This document shows positions 9,426-18,682 of a DNA stretch of 32,994 nt, piece after piece. This DNA is from Chara braunii (taxonomy: Eukaryota > Streptophyta > Charophyceae > Charales > Characeae): NCBI GenBank assembly GCA_003427395.1, contig BFEA01000314.1:1554560-1587553 (forward strand), given 5' to 3'. Below the pieces are notes generated by a model. The model was given only the letters and a program-made list of their open reading frames with translations. It made no database searches and was not told the DNA's origin. The position numbers and the translations under genes are program-made. How positions within the stretch are numbered: position 1 is the stretch's first letter; each line of letters opens with the position of its first letter.

Positions 9426-11287
9426 GAAGAATGAAAAAATGGGGTGTTTTACATACCTCTTTCATAGGAAGAACACTTGCCATAAACAATGCCATATTAG
9501 CGACAATATGGTACAAAACGGCTTTATGGGGGACTCCTAAGAAATACCTATCAGGACAACAATCTGCTGTCTCTGCCTTCCTGTGGAAAAACGATAAGGA
9601 GCAAGTTAAATGCACCAAGAGGGTCGCGTGGAGATATGTCAACCAACCTAAAAAAGGTGGGGGGCTCATGTATCCTAGATCCAGGGGATGAAATCAAAGC
9701 ACTAATTTTCAAAATCACAACAAGGATGCTAATGGCAAATGACCGGCCCTGGTTACACCTTGTACATTTACTTATCTCAACTGCCGCCCCCCCCTCCCCC
9801 AATACAAACCCCATTCGCCCACTACAGTGGTTAACTCTGACGGATTGATCTATCCCGAGTCCTCCTAAACACAAAAGAGATGGGACCGCCCGCATTAAGG
9901 CTAGGTGGTCCAACATCTTACACCTTTGGAGAGAAATGGGGCCCACAAAAGAACCCCTCGCCTGAGATGGCAAGAAGTGTGGAGGCAACCAAATTTTGGA
10001 AATCACACATCTGTGATGGAAATGGACAACCCTTTTCTTTAAAATCAGGCTCCCTTTGGTTGACTTGGGTCAAGAGCTGAGGGGGATCTTTCTACTTGGG
10101 GATTTGTGGGATACTCAGGGTGGTACCTGGAAAACCCACCAGCAAATGGAACCACTACTTAGACACATAAAGATTAGTATGGGAAAACTTCAGCAACTAC
10201 AGGAAGTGGTGCCCATCAGTTGGGTCGCTGCTCTAAAAAAGGGACGAACCATTCAAGTCAATGATTGGGTGAGTATTGATCATCCAAACCACACTAATCA
10301 TATCCCTATGGTCCTATACAATATAAACGGCGAGGCAGAGCTGATGGCCTTTGAACCAGAATTACCCAGAGCCCATTGGACACGCTTGGTAAGGAACATT
10401 CAACATCGATCTTGACTGTCGACATAAGTTGGCCTTTCTAACCAGAAAAAAAGGTAGTTGGAAGTACGAAAGATGCCTTCTTTGCATATGAAATGTCCCT
10501 CCCTATTTGTGCATTATCCTTTGATCTTGACAAATGAGAATGGCTAGGCACCAAACCTCTGCCCATATGAAAGTATAGTGTGAAGGAGGGATAGAAACGA
10601 ATGCACCCACTACAACCTTCCACCCCGAACGTCCAGCTACCCGAAGCACACATTCAATCCATCTCCTACTCAACATGTGCCCACATAATGCCAACATCGC
10701 GCGGAGCCCTTCAGTTGCAGATCCAACAGCAATGCCTGCCTACGCCGGATTGGTTAACTTCTCTTTCCAACTTGGGGCAGAAAGGCGTTTTATCCCCTAT
10801 TTGCTCACAATGTGGGCCCTCTACCCCTCGTAGATGTGCAGCTTTAAAACACTGCCTGCTAGCCTGCCCTATGGCTCTGCAGGTTTGGCGCTCGTGGGAC
10901 GCCTTATGGCACCACCTGACGAACCAGACTTTCCAAGGTCACATTACTTTGATCTTGCTTGGGAGAGCCATAGATTACCCCACTTCTTGATCTCCTTTCC
11001 AATATAACTCGTTTAAATGCACTTGTCTGGCCATCCTTATGGCCATTTGGACGGTGCCGTGTTCAACTGAGCATCGAGAATGCATGTCCGATTTCCTGCA
11101 GGCCGTCCTTACGAACATAGCAAAGGCCCGTAAAAGGTTAGAGAAAGAGCTCAAAACTGCTACAAATCAGGAATCTAGGCGGCATGCAATTCCTGTCTTT
11201 GAAGACATCTGGCTGGACCCACATAGGAAAATGGCCTCCCTGGAGGAAATAGGGACCCTGGTCTGGAAAAAAATGGTTAGTCAATGA
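9426..11287 (+). pseudogene. LINE B ORF2 thumb, connector and zinc-binding region
   Basis: It resumes with 'FIGRTLAINNAILATIWYKTALW', matching 'LFGRALVLNNVVFASLWYKSLLW' of LINE C. The connector follows ('LGDLWDTQGGTWKT', 'VPISWVAALKKGRTIQVNDW'). The zinc-binding motif ICSQC...HCLLAC (10798-10866) precedes 'MALQVWRSWDALW'. The final open part (11039-11287) is a Lys/Glu-rich C-terminus ending at TGA 11285-11287. Several stops and frame changes (near 9690, 9845, 10075 and 10415) make it a pseudogene. Confidence 0.75.
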
Positions 11288-11879
11288 AGAGCAGTGAAAC
11301 TTCCTTGACGAGAGAGAGAAACTTCCTCGCCCCTATGAAAGGAGATATGGGGGGATTACTTTTAGAAGAATATATTCCTCAAAACAATTCTTAGTATTTC
11401 GTACCATATAGTGTAGTCCCGCCCTTGTTTCAAATTGGCTTCAGGAAGTGCTCTCGTCACCCTCCACCTTCCCCCGTACCCCCACACCCCCCCAAGGTCA
11501 GGTCAAACTCTCCTGCCTTCTCCCTCACCCCTCCTCGACCTGTCTCCTCCCTATCAGAGCAACACCCAGGTCCCTCCCAATCTCCCTCACATTACCCCAC
11601 ATCCCCTCCCCATCCCCTTTTTCCATAAAGCACGCCCGCCAGATTTATCAATTCTAAGTAACCACAGGGGAATGCTGCCGCAAAGATCTTCGTCACGAGC
11701 TATATCTGGAGTATTGTTTTCAACAACTTGAATGGACAGGGTAGGTCAAAGGCTGGGATCTCGCTGGTACAGGGGCTGGAGGGAGATCACTGGCAGTGAG
11801 CGTCCCTCTGCAACTCACTAATGGACAATCAGCACACAATGCAACTATTTTTTCGTATAAGGTTTTATTTACTATGTGA
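11288..11879 (+). other. LINE B 3' untranslated region, C-rich in part
   Basis: Non-coding DNA between the ORF2 stop and the conserved stem-loop block. 11450-11640 is strikingly C-rich (CCCCACACCCCCCC and similar). The Pro-rich ORFs here have no motif. Confidence 0.6.
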
Positions 11880-11972
11880 GGGACGCTGGACCCGGTTTCC
11901 AGCAGGTGAAGCTCCCCACCAATAGATGGAGCCTCCAACAAGGGGCCCACTTTTGGAGGGTGCTCTTACCAC
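11880..11972 (+). promoter_or_regulatory. Conserved LINE 3' UTR paired stem-loop (copy B)
   Basis: Stem 1 is GCTGGA (11885-11890) with TCCAGC (11898-11903). Stem 2 is GCTCC (11911-11915) with GGAGC (11928-11932). A third conserved block, TGCTCTTACCAC, lies at 11961-11972. The same arrangement is found after the ORF2 stops of LINE C and LINE G. Confidence 0.75.
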
Positions 11973-12204
11973 CTCCTGAAGTGGTTCCCCGACAGGAGTT
12001 TTGTCTTTTTCTGGCCCGTCTCTGGCTTTGGTAATCTGCCTTCGCTCACAGGGACGGGGCTCTGAGCTCTCAGTAGAGCAGGACAACCTTGCTGTATTTG
12101 AATTGGGCACTGGGGCTTGATAATAAAGGTACTTTTGAAAAAAGAGGAGGGAGGGCTTTCGGCTTTCACTTCTGGATTTGGTTTGCTGCTCTGCCCTCGC
12201 AATG
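11973..12204. other. Unassigned stretch between LINE B and a SINE
   Basis: Probably the far 3' flank of LINE B. No gene or structure recognised. Confidence 0.4.
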
Positions 12205-12698
12205 CTTTGTTTTTTTTTTTGTTTTTTTTTTTTGAAAGGCTAATTCTTCAAGCCCAACCAATTCAATGACCTGTCAAATATGGACAGGACGGCCTTTCAG
12301 GCCTTTTTATTGTCATTATAGTATTACGGGGAACCCCGTAGCAGCCACATCTGTGCTCAAGCCTGCAACGAGGGAACATGTGGGAGCTGCACCTACCAGC
12401 AGGTGCGATACCTGCTATGCCAGGTGGGTGATACTGGCCAGGGGTCAGCCGGTAGCATCAGGACCGAGCTTCTTCAATGGGCCAGTCACTGTGCCTCCCC
12501 TTCGGTCCCCTCCCCCTATGAACATCAGCAGTCCCTGGTCAGTGCCATTCGGGGGGACCAACGGCATATCTCTAGGTGGCGGGCGCCAAGCTTGCCCAGG
12601 AAGGTACATGAGCCCCATGGGGATTGAACCCAAGACGTCCTGAATGCCACTTGCGTGCCTTACCAACTGAGCGAGGCCGCAAACCACCAGTACTTTGT
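12205..12698 (-). mobile_element. tRNA-derived SINE, about 480 bp, minus strand
   Basis: Read on the minus strand, the head carries an A box, TCGCTCAGTTGG (12674-12663), and a B box, GGGTTCAATCCC (12631-12620). An unrelated body of about 380 bp follows, then an A-rich tail (poly-T on the plus strand, 12206-12233). CTTTGT at 12205-12210 and 12693-12698 may be a 6-bp target duplication, but it is short and T-rich. It has no coding capacity and would depend on LINE enzymes. ORFs crossing it on both strands are spurious. Confidence 0.8.
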
Positions 12699-12980
12699 AG
12701 TGACTTTTTCCAGGACTCAAAACACGCTGTGCTAAAAACGAAACGTGCGTCCGCTGAAGACAGCCGACCCCCAAAAGTTGTTCGGCATGCAGCTGCGTTG
12801 GAAAAAAATGTTCTGGCAGCCAACCTTCAGAAGTTGTGGGGTGCAAACAGCCACGTCCAGAAAAATGGCTGGGAAACTGGCACTCTAGATCCTGTCCAAC
12901 ATTGACGTGTACAAACAGGGGCCAGAAAAAAGAAAAAAACACAGACAGACGAAGTCAAGACAAGAAAAGGGAGCACGTGG
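12699..12980. other. Unassigned stretch
   Basis: Purine-rich toward the right end; no gene recognised. Confidence 0.35.
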
Positions 12981-12984
12981 TTGA

Positions 12985-13070
12985 CACGCAAGTGGCATCG
13001 ACGAGGTCATGGGTTCAATCTCCACTAACCACCTGCGACACTCTTTGTGCCAACCAACTGAGATAGTTGG
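12985..13070. repeat. Second tRNA-like SINE head region
   Basis: The plus strand carries a word of about 40 nt related to the head of the SINE at 12.2-12.7 kb, with the shared block CACGCAAGTGGCAT (from 12985) and a B box, GGGTTCAATCTCC (about 13011-13023). The minus strand carries an A box, TATCTCAGTTGG (13065-13054). The two signals face each other, suggesting two overlapping degraded heads. Confidence 0.5.
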
Positions 13071-13395
13071 CTTGCTCCCCCTGTTCGGTATTGATATGGT
13101 CTTTGCCCATCACTGGTGAAGTAGATGGGAAGCACAGCTACTGACAAAATGCTCAGTCTTTGTGTTAGCCCCCCCCCCCCCCCCGGCGGCCCCACCCTAC
13201 TCCCTGACCACCGCCGATTAGGGTGGGGGCCAACATGCATCCCGTTAATTGTGAGAGAGAGCTATGCTTGCAGGCTTGCAGGGGTCTCCTTTATAGGCTT
13301 AGGACTAGTGGTAGGTAGGTAGTGAAAGGTGAAACTCAGAGAAGAATTACCTGCATGGAGAATACTGTCAGATTAGAATAGCCCAGAGTAGCTCC
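13071..13395. other. Unassigned stretch with a C17-18 run
   Basis: Poly-C at about 13169-13184 followed by GGCGGCCCC. The rest is unrecognised. Confidence 0.4.
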
Positions 13396-13396
13396 C

Positions 13397-14032
13397 GTTG
13401 ATGATAGAGGTTGGGGGAACGGATGGTGGCTGTGAACCCGCTCAGGCGAATGCTAATACAAGGCCTAGACATCCTGTGGATGATAGAGGTATGGAGAGCG
13501 GATCGTGCCCGTAAGCCTACCAAGGACAGCAACTGGAGATGCTATAGGTTCGAGTAACCTCCGCCAGAATCCGAAGAATAACCAGAGGGGCCTAATGATG
13601 ATAAGGCTAAGATCTCTCTAAAAAAACAGGAAAAACTAGGGTTCGCCCATGAGACTTGTAGTGGCATGCTACCCCTAGCGCTTGAAGTGCCTGGTACGAC
13701 ATGGCTCGTTCGATAGTGCTTCAATCAGGGCTGGGGAGGGAGGTGAGAACTCACCTTCTTAGCCCTGATGCCTATAACTTCTGTCCGGTCAAAGATCACT
13801 AAAACGGGTGATGATCCTGGGTATACTCAGGTAGGACCTTGGGAGTACGGATGGGCTGGGGATCGTGACGAGTAAGGGTGGGAGGGTGTCTCATAGGGGG
13901 CCAGTTAGGCAATACATAAGTATGATCAAATGGTCATGTGCTGGCAGGCCTGTCATATGCCTAGTAGCCAGCCTCTACAACAACCTGGACTTAAAAAAAA
14001 AAAAAAGAAGAAGAAGAAGAAGAAGAAGAAGA
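13397..14032 (+). mobile_element. Probable poly(A)-ended retroposon, plus strand (5' end unclear)
   Basis: Non-coding DNA ending in an A run (13993-14006) followed by (GAA)n to 14032, as in a SINE-like or LINE 3' tail. It begins with two diverged copies of a 'GATGATAGAGG' block at 13397 and 13476 (period 79) and has a B-box-like word, GGTTCGAGTAACC, near 13548. The left border is not defined. Confidence 0.4.
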
Positions 14033-14040
14033 ATATAGCT

Positions 14041-14042
<2 letters not shown>

Positions 14043-14084
<42 letters not shown>

Positions 14085-14285
14085 AAACAGGTCCTCTAGG
14101 CCCTTTTCTGCTTTCCCACAAGGATATATCAGTTAGGCATGCTCAGAATTTGCATTGTCTGCCCCTGCTTCACCCTGCTCCGCGGAGTGGTTTCACCGGA
14201 TAGAAGGGGTTGGCGGGGTAGTTTCACCGGATACAAGGCTGATGTCCTAAGTGCTGGGAGCGCTGGGAATCAGATTAGCCACAGC
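14043..14285 (-). mobile_element. Probable poly(A)-ended retroposon fragment, minus strand
   Basis: A 41-nt T run (14043-14083) is the reverse of a poly(A) tail. The adjoining 200 bp is non-coding and holds two copies of GTTTCACCGGATA (14190 and 14221). 'GAAGAATA' occurs at about 14028 and again at about 14297, a possible target duplication. Confidence 0.45.
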
Positions 14286-14559
14286 CGGCAGGCTGAAGAA
14301 TAACGACAAATTGTGCCTTTTTTTTAAACCAGACGGACAGTTTGGTGGGGAGCAACATCTGCTGGGAACTGCCCCCAGCATCCCATATGATACGTAGACC
14401 GTGGCATTTTTCTTTTTGTTTTGGCTGGCGGCAGCAGCCATTTCAGTCCGGTCGCCCCAAGCCCCAAAAAACCCGGAACTTTTTGCTTGTGGGGACAAGT
14501 TCATTTTCTGCAAGGCTGGGGCCGTGTACCCTGGGTGTCTTATGGCTTAGAGCAGCACT

Positions 14560-15600
14560 ATGGATCCCACACCAGAGCACCCTAAACTCTTTAAAATAGC
14601 ACCTGATGGCCTATGTAAGGAGGAGGGAATATTGCAAAGGAGAGTGACGTTTTACGTTTTTTTTCCACTATCTGTAGAACATAGCGAGGCCAGTTTTTTT
14701 TTTCACAGACCCTGCTGGAAAGCGCTGGTCAGTCCACACCAGTTTCACCATGCACCCCTCTCTTTTTCCTTACTAGCTTCAATGGCGTTATGGGAGCACA
14801 TGAAGTTCAGGAGTTTGGATTGGGAACCGCCAGCCTCCCCCCCGGACGTGGAAATGAAGGACAGTACCCCTGAAGCATGGGGGTCACAAGGGGGAGAAGA
14901 TGTCGAGACCAGGCTAATGAACCTGGCGGAATGGCTAATAGGCCAACTCCGGGTTCTCTACACAGGTCAGACAGAAACATACTGGGACGAAGCTTATGTG
15001 CAACTCTTCTCCCTACTGGATGAGAGTGCTAGCCTGAAACAGGCTCTTGAGCAGGGCCTGGCCCCGGAAACTGACTGGCAACAAGTGCTGAACAGAATCT
15101 GGAACATTGTGCACAAAAAATTCCAACCCCCTACCACAGAATCACACAAAGAACCAGACACAACCCCTCCTCGCCCCCCTGACCAACCACCTTTGACGGG
15201 TACACAACAAGTCATGCACGCCACCCATCTTGAACAAAAAGAGGAAGGAACAGCGGAGGTTGCAGAGACTAACCTATCAAAACGAGCCAAAATGTGTGAC
15301 TTAATTGAAAAAGGGTTGTATCATAAGGACCTGCCGAAGGGTGACAAAGTGCTGGTGTTACCAATTAGAATGAAGACTGGGAAATGGGAACTGGGCATGT
15401 CACCTGCTGACTCCAAGGACCCGTACTCCCCTGCCTACGGAGGGATGACACTACTTGGGTGGCACATGCAAAGGGAAGGGGCACTTAAGACACATGAAGT
15501 CACAAATTTTATTGCCGACAATTACGAACCAGGAGCAATGGCCACTATCAGTGTGTCAACAGAAGGTGTAAAGATAGCTTACAAAGACCTCTACGTCTAG
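14560..15600 (+). CDS. LINE C ORF1 protein, C-terminus cut by a TIR element
   Basis: Open for 346 codons from ATG 14560. ATG 14782 (MALWEHM) is the more likely start, because the sequence before it is low-complexity with Phe runs. An acidic, Pro-rich N-terminal part is followed by a helix-rich stretch (EAYVQLFSLLDESASLKQAL), a Pro/Thr linker and a compact C-terminal region (KGDKVLVLPIRMKTGKWELG). No zinc knuckle, RRM or other known domain is visible. The ORF1 role (RNA binding) is inferred only from its position 5' of the endonuclease/RT ORF. The stop at 15598-15600 lies inside an inserted element. Without the insert the frame runs to TAG 15978-15980, giving 303 codons from ATG 14782. Confidence 0.65.
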   Translation: MDPTPEHPKLFKIAPDGLCKEEGILQRRVTFYVFFPLSVEHSEASFFFHRPCWKALVSPHQFHHAPLSFSLLASMALWEHMKFRSLDWEPPASPPDVEMKDSTPEAWGSQGGEDVETRLMNLAEWLIGQLRVLYTGQTETYWDEAYVQLFSLLDESASLKQALEQGLAPETDWQQVLNRIWNIVHKKFQPPTTESHKEPDTTPPRPPDQPPLTGTQQVMHATHLEQKEEGTAEVAETNLSKRAKMCDLIEKGLYHKDLPKGDKVLVLPIRMKTGKWELGMSPADSKDPYSPAYGGMTLLGWHMQREGALKTHEVTNFIADNYEPGAMATISVSTEGVKIAYKDLYV

Positions 15601-15875
15601 GCTACCAGAGTGGCCCGGGGTCACTTGCCCGGCCGGGCCAAAATAATTAAAAACAATAAAAATAAAAAAAATAGTTTTGAATTTTATTTGTTATTTTAAA
15701 TTTGGTGAAGAAGTTCGATGTGACCCTGAGGCAAAAGTTGTTCAGTTTATTTTTCTGCATAACATAGTGTTTTTTTCAGAATTTTTGGAGTTTTTTGTTT
15801 TTTTTTGCTGGGACCTTACCTGATCCTTGCACGGGCTGGCCACCCGGGACCCGGGCGGCCCGACTGGTAGTCTAG
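15597..15875. mobile_element. hAT-like miniature TIR element (279 bp) inserted in ORF1
   Basis: Terminal inverted repeats CTAGGCTACCAG (15597-15608) and CTGGTAGTCTAG (15864-15875) differ at one base; looser GC-rich pairing continues inward. An exact 8-bp duplication, CTCTACGT, flanks it (15589-15596 and 15876-15883). The interior is AT-rich, has no ORF, and is similar at about 15695-15800 to part of the element at 25019-25797. An 8-bp duplication is typical of hAT elements; the class is inferred. Confidence 0.88.
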
Positions 15876-15883
15876 CTCTACGT

Positions 15884-15980
15884 AAGATTTGAAGAGAATA
15901 AAGAGGCAGGACTGCTATGGCACACACACAATATGCTCCTGGACGCCCTGCAGCTAAAGTTCAAGCCGAGCAACATCTAG
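15884..15980 (+). pseudogene. Detached C-terminal codons of LINE C ORF1
   Basis: Read in the frame set by the second CTCTACGT copy, 31 further codons after the duplicated target (Arg-Phe-Glu-Glu-Asn ... Pro-Ser-Asn-Ile) run to TAG 15978-15980. The openness and exact phase fit the displaced end of ORF1. Confidence 0.7.
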
Positions 15981-16160
15981 TCGACGGATGAGTTACTTGT
16001 GCATTTGCACGATACTGAGGAAGAACGTCCTGAATAAGGGGGTCGACCAGGATTCGCAAGATTGAACACAGTTACGTAATATATAGAAGAAGGGTCTAAA
16101 GGTGTGCCAACTGAAACAATGGAGTGGGTTGATGCGGTTTACGGGAGGAATAAAAAATGA

Positions 16161-16745
16161 AATCGAACCCTGCAGCAAGCCGATCTAGATATTAGATCGA
16201 TCAATGTGAACGGCCTGGCATCCTGCAGCCCAAATAAAATCAAAGCACTATGGGACTTGATGAGGGGGGTTGGGGGCAGATCTTGGCCGGATGTAATCTG
16301 CGTACAGGAAACTCACCTAATGAACACTCCGGAGCACTACAGAGCACACAAGCAAACCAGACCCTTCCAAAGCTACCAAGTGTTTGCTACTTGTCCGGGG
16401 AGTTCAAGGGTAGCTATTTGGATTCCACCTGAGTCACATTTCGAAGTACTCTGCTGGGAGAAGGATGAGGAAGAGGGACGGTGGGTCAAAATACTGGGCA
16501 TGTTAGAGTTAGAAATTGTATGCATTGTTTCCTTATATGCCCCTAATACGAATCGTGAAAGACGTTCCTTTTTTGAAAAAATAGCAGCAATCCCTACCCC
16601 AGACGTCCCTCTAATTCTAGCAGGAGACTTCAATTCCGCACCGGACAGACGCCTGGACCGATGGAAAACCTCCTATACTACTGCCCATAACGCAGAGGAG
16701 GATGAGCGCATGCTGAGGAAATTGTGCGGCTCCCTCTCGTTCGAC
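16161..16745 (+). pseudogene. LINE C ORF2, apurinic endonuclease, first part
   Basis: The frame opens after TGA 16158-16160 with no usable ATG and starts with 'LDIRSINVNGLA', the usual beginning of L1-type endonucleases. Visible motifs are 'WPDVICVQETHL' (catalytic Glu), 'VSLYAPNT' and 'LILAGDFNSAPDRRLDRW' (GDFN). The enzyme nicks target DNA so that the 3' OH can prime reverse transcription. The domain stops at 16745, where organellar DNA is inserted. The missing start suggests an upstream frameshift or lost Met. Confidence 0.85.
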
Positions 16746-17110
16746 CGTAGCACAATTAGTGAAAATTCTTTCAAAAGCGGGTGCTTTAGAATATTCTATT
16801 ATTGTGGCAACCACTGCATCAGATCCTGCTCCTCTTCAATTTCTTGTTCCTTATGCAGGTTGTGCTATGGGAGAATTTTTCCGAGACAATGGAATGCACG
16901 CTCTAATTATCTATGATGATCTAAGTAAACAATCAGTGGCATATCGACAAATGTCATTATTGTTACGTCGACCACCAGGTCGAGAAGCTTTCCCAGGAGA
17001 TGTGTTTTATCTACATTCTCGTTTATTAGAAAGAGCTGCCAAAATGCCGGACCAAGCCGGTGCAGGTAGTCTGACTGCTTTACCTGTTATCGAAACACAA
17101 GCTGGCGCTT
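16740..17110 (+). pseudogene. Mitochondrial atp1 (ATP synthase F1 alpha) fragment, a NUMT inside the LINE endonuclease
   Basis: One frame stays open from about 16738 to 17107 and gives about 120 residues of the F1-ATPase alpha subunit. Readable blocks include [75 protein letters not shown] and [14 protein letters not shown]. These are the region after the Walker B motif. 'DPAPLQF' and '[10 protein letters not shown]' fit the mitochondrial protein rather than chloroplast AtpA. Codons are A/T-rich, unlike the surrounding LINE, and there is no intron. It ends abruptly at 'QAG'. It is only about a quarter of the protein and cannot function. Confidence 0.9.
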
Positions 17111-18682
17111 TTCGACATCTTTAGGCGTAGCTACCCTACTGAAAGAGTCTTTACCTACATCAAAAACAATGACCCGGCCAGACTATCCAAATCTCGAATT
17201 GACCTAATTCTGGCATCGGAAGAGTTGGGAGGGGGGCTCACTGTGACGGCGATTTTCCCGACCAGCCCATACCCTGGACTAGACCACAAGATGTATATGG
17301 CGGTATGGACATTTCGTAAACGGCCAGACCAGGGGGCCAACTACTACAAACTTAACACTTCCCTACTTAAAATCAGATCCTTTCACCAATACCTACAGCA
17401 GGCTTGGGACTTCTGGAAAGACCACCGCCATCAACAAGAATCACAAATTGCTTGGTTTAACAATGGGCTGTTCTTTATGGTAAAAAAAAACAATAAATAC
17501 TCCAAACAACTCGTTGCCCAGAGACACTACCAAGAAGTCACAATCATGCAAGACTTAGTGAACACAGAACAAGAGCAAAATTTGCAAATTTCACAAGGGC
17601 AGGAACAGAGGTTCACTGATCTACAAATTCGCATACAAGAGCTAAAAGATCAACTTTTCAGACATGCACAGTACAGATGGCAAGGTGCCCAAACAAGGGT
17701 AAGGCTATCGAGATTCGCTACCAAAGGGGTGATGGATTCTCACTTCTTCAGTTTGGCTAGAGTACCAAGTCAAAGAACCACGATCGAGGCACTGTACGAA
17801 CCCAATGCAAGAGAATCAGACCCGGCGGTAACCACGGTCCGCTGTACAAAAATAACATATGATTTCGACAAAGACCTTTTGTCTTCACACTTAGATAAAT
17901 CTGACCTAACACACCATACCCGCTTAATCCAAGAATTCTTGGACCCGGTTAAGAAGACACTTACATCCGGACAACGGAATTCCTTGGAAGCCCTGCTTTC
18001 CAAAAACGAGATATGGATTGCCCTTATGCAAATGAAGGAAGAGAAGGCCCTTGGGATAGATGGCTTCCGTAAAGAATTTTGGGAAACCACATGGGACTTT
18101 ATGAGCCAAGATGTTATGAATTTTTATAACGAAGTATGGCTCACAGGAGAGATGGTAGAAAGGGTGGGGCAAGGGATATCAACCCTTCTCTATAAAAAAA
18201 GAGATAAAATGAACATTAAAAATTACAGACCAATAACACTTCTTACAGTCTTTTACAAGATGTTGTCCAAGGTTTTGGCAAACCAAATGATTTCAATAAT
18301 GGAGGATATTATTCACCCTGCTCAAAACGACTTCGTGGAAAACAGGAATATACAAGAAAACATCTTGTTGATCCATGAGATCCTCCAGCTCACAAGGCAC
18401 TCTCGTCAAAACGCAACACTAATCTTCATCGACTTTGAAAAAACTTATGACCACGTGGACTGGTTCTTCCTAGATATGTGTCTCAAAAAGATGAACTTCG
18501 GGCCAGACTTCAGAAGCTGGATACGAATCTTACACCAAAATGGTACCACGTGCGTCCAGGTCAACGGAAGTCTTGCACCGCCTCTACGCTTAGAACGATC
18601 GGTCCGCCAAGGGGATCCTATTGCTCCCTTCCTCTTCCTGGTCATTGTGGAGGCTCTAGCCGCCAACCTCCGGGCAAATTAA
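17111..18682 (+). CDS. LINE C ORF2, end of endonuclease plus reverse transcriptase
   Basis: Resumes with '[16 protein letters not shown]', then 'SRIDLILAS' and '[11 protein letters not shown]', the last endonuclease motifs. A Gln/Lys-rich linker follows. RT blocks are '[12 protein letters not shown]' (about 18050), 'NYRPITLL' (about 18222), '[12 protein letters not shown]' (18330), '[12 protein letters not shown]' (18427; the usual Ala is Thr) and '[14 protein letters not shown]' (18598). The FADD catalytic block is not in this frame: it lies at about 18741-18760 in the next, after a frameshift near 18680. Translation would therefore stop at 18682 with the active site incomplete. Confidence 0.85.
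   Translation, partial: FDIFRRSYPTERVFTYIKNNDPARLSKSRIDLILASEELGGGLTVTAIFPTSPYPGLDHKMYMAVWTFRKRPDQGANYYKLNTSLLKIRSFHQYLQQAWDFWKDHRHQQESQIAWFNNGLFFMVKKNNKYSKQLVAQRHYQEVTIMQDLVNTEQEQNLQISQGQEQRFTDLQIRIQELKDQLFRHAQYRWQGAQTRVRLSRFATKGVMDSHFFSLARVPSQRTTIEALYEPNARESDPAVTTVRCTKITYDFDKDLLSSHLDKSDLTHHTRLIQEFLDPVKKTLTSGQRNSLEALLSKNEIWIALMQMKEEKALGIDGFRKEFWETTWDFMSQDVMNFYNEVWLTGEMVERVGQGISTLLYKKRDKMNIKNYRPITLLTVFYKMLSKVLANQMISIMEDIIHPAQNDFVENRNIQENILLIHEILQLTRHSRQNATLIFIDFEKTYDHVDWFFLDMCLKKMNFGPDFRSWIRILHQNGTTCVQVNGSLAPPLRLERSVRQGDPIAPFLFLVIVEALAANLRAN

Larger units (their letters stand above)
7716..11975 (+). mobile_element. LINE B (L1-like, 5'-truncated, split by a foldback element)
   Basis: It begins in mid-RT (a degraded 'NVQDN' block, then 'DFEKAYGHVD') and runs through 'RSVREGDPVV', a FADD-like block (8112-8130), the thumb, the zinc-binding domain (10798-10866), a stop at 11287 and a 3' UTR with the shared stem-loop block (11880-11972). 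The frame is broken in many places. A 1,023-bp TTAA element interrupts it at 8399-9421. It is the same superfamily as LINE C but clearly diverged in protein sequence. Confidence 0.85.

Noticed and set aside
6122-11287. Twin-primed (5'-inverted) single LINE insertion made of A and B
   Set aside because: Both halves contain the connector and zinc-binding region, so they are two copies rather than one inverted in its 5' part; their sequences also differ too much.
12681-12693. AAACCACCAGTAC as an end of a TTAA element
   Set aside because: It matches the TTAA-element ends over 13 bp, but there is no TTAA beside it and no partner end was found; it lies at the SINE border and may be chance.
12266-12942. 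ORFs of 125 and 165 codons on both strands
   Set aside because: They overlie a SINE with tRNA boxes and a poly(A) tail and show no protein motif.
16759-17124. A working ATP synthase alpha gene
   Set aside because: Only about 120 of some 500 residues are present, both ends are cut at LINE junctions, and the P-loop region is missing.
16759-17124. Chloroplast atpA origin of the insert
   Set aside because: The residues around 'DPAPLQF' and '[10 protein letters not shown]' follow the mitochondrial alpha subunit; the plastid protein differs there. This judgement is from family knowledge, not a search.
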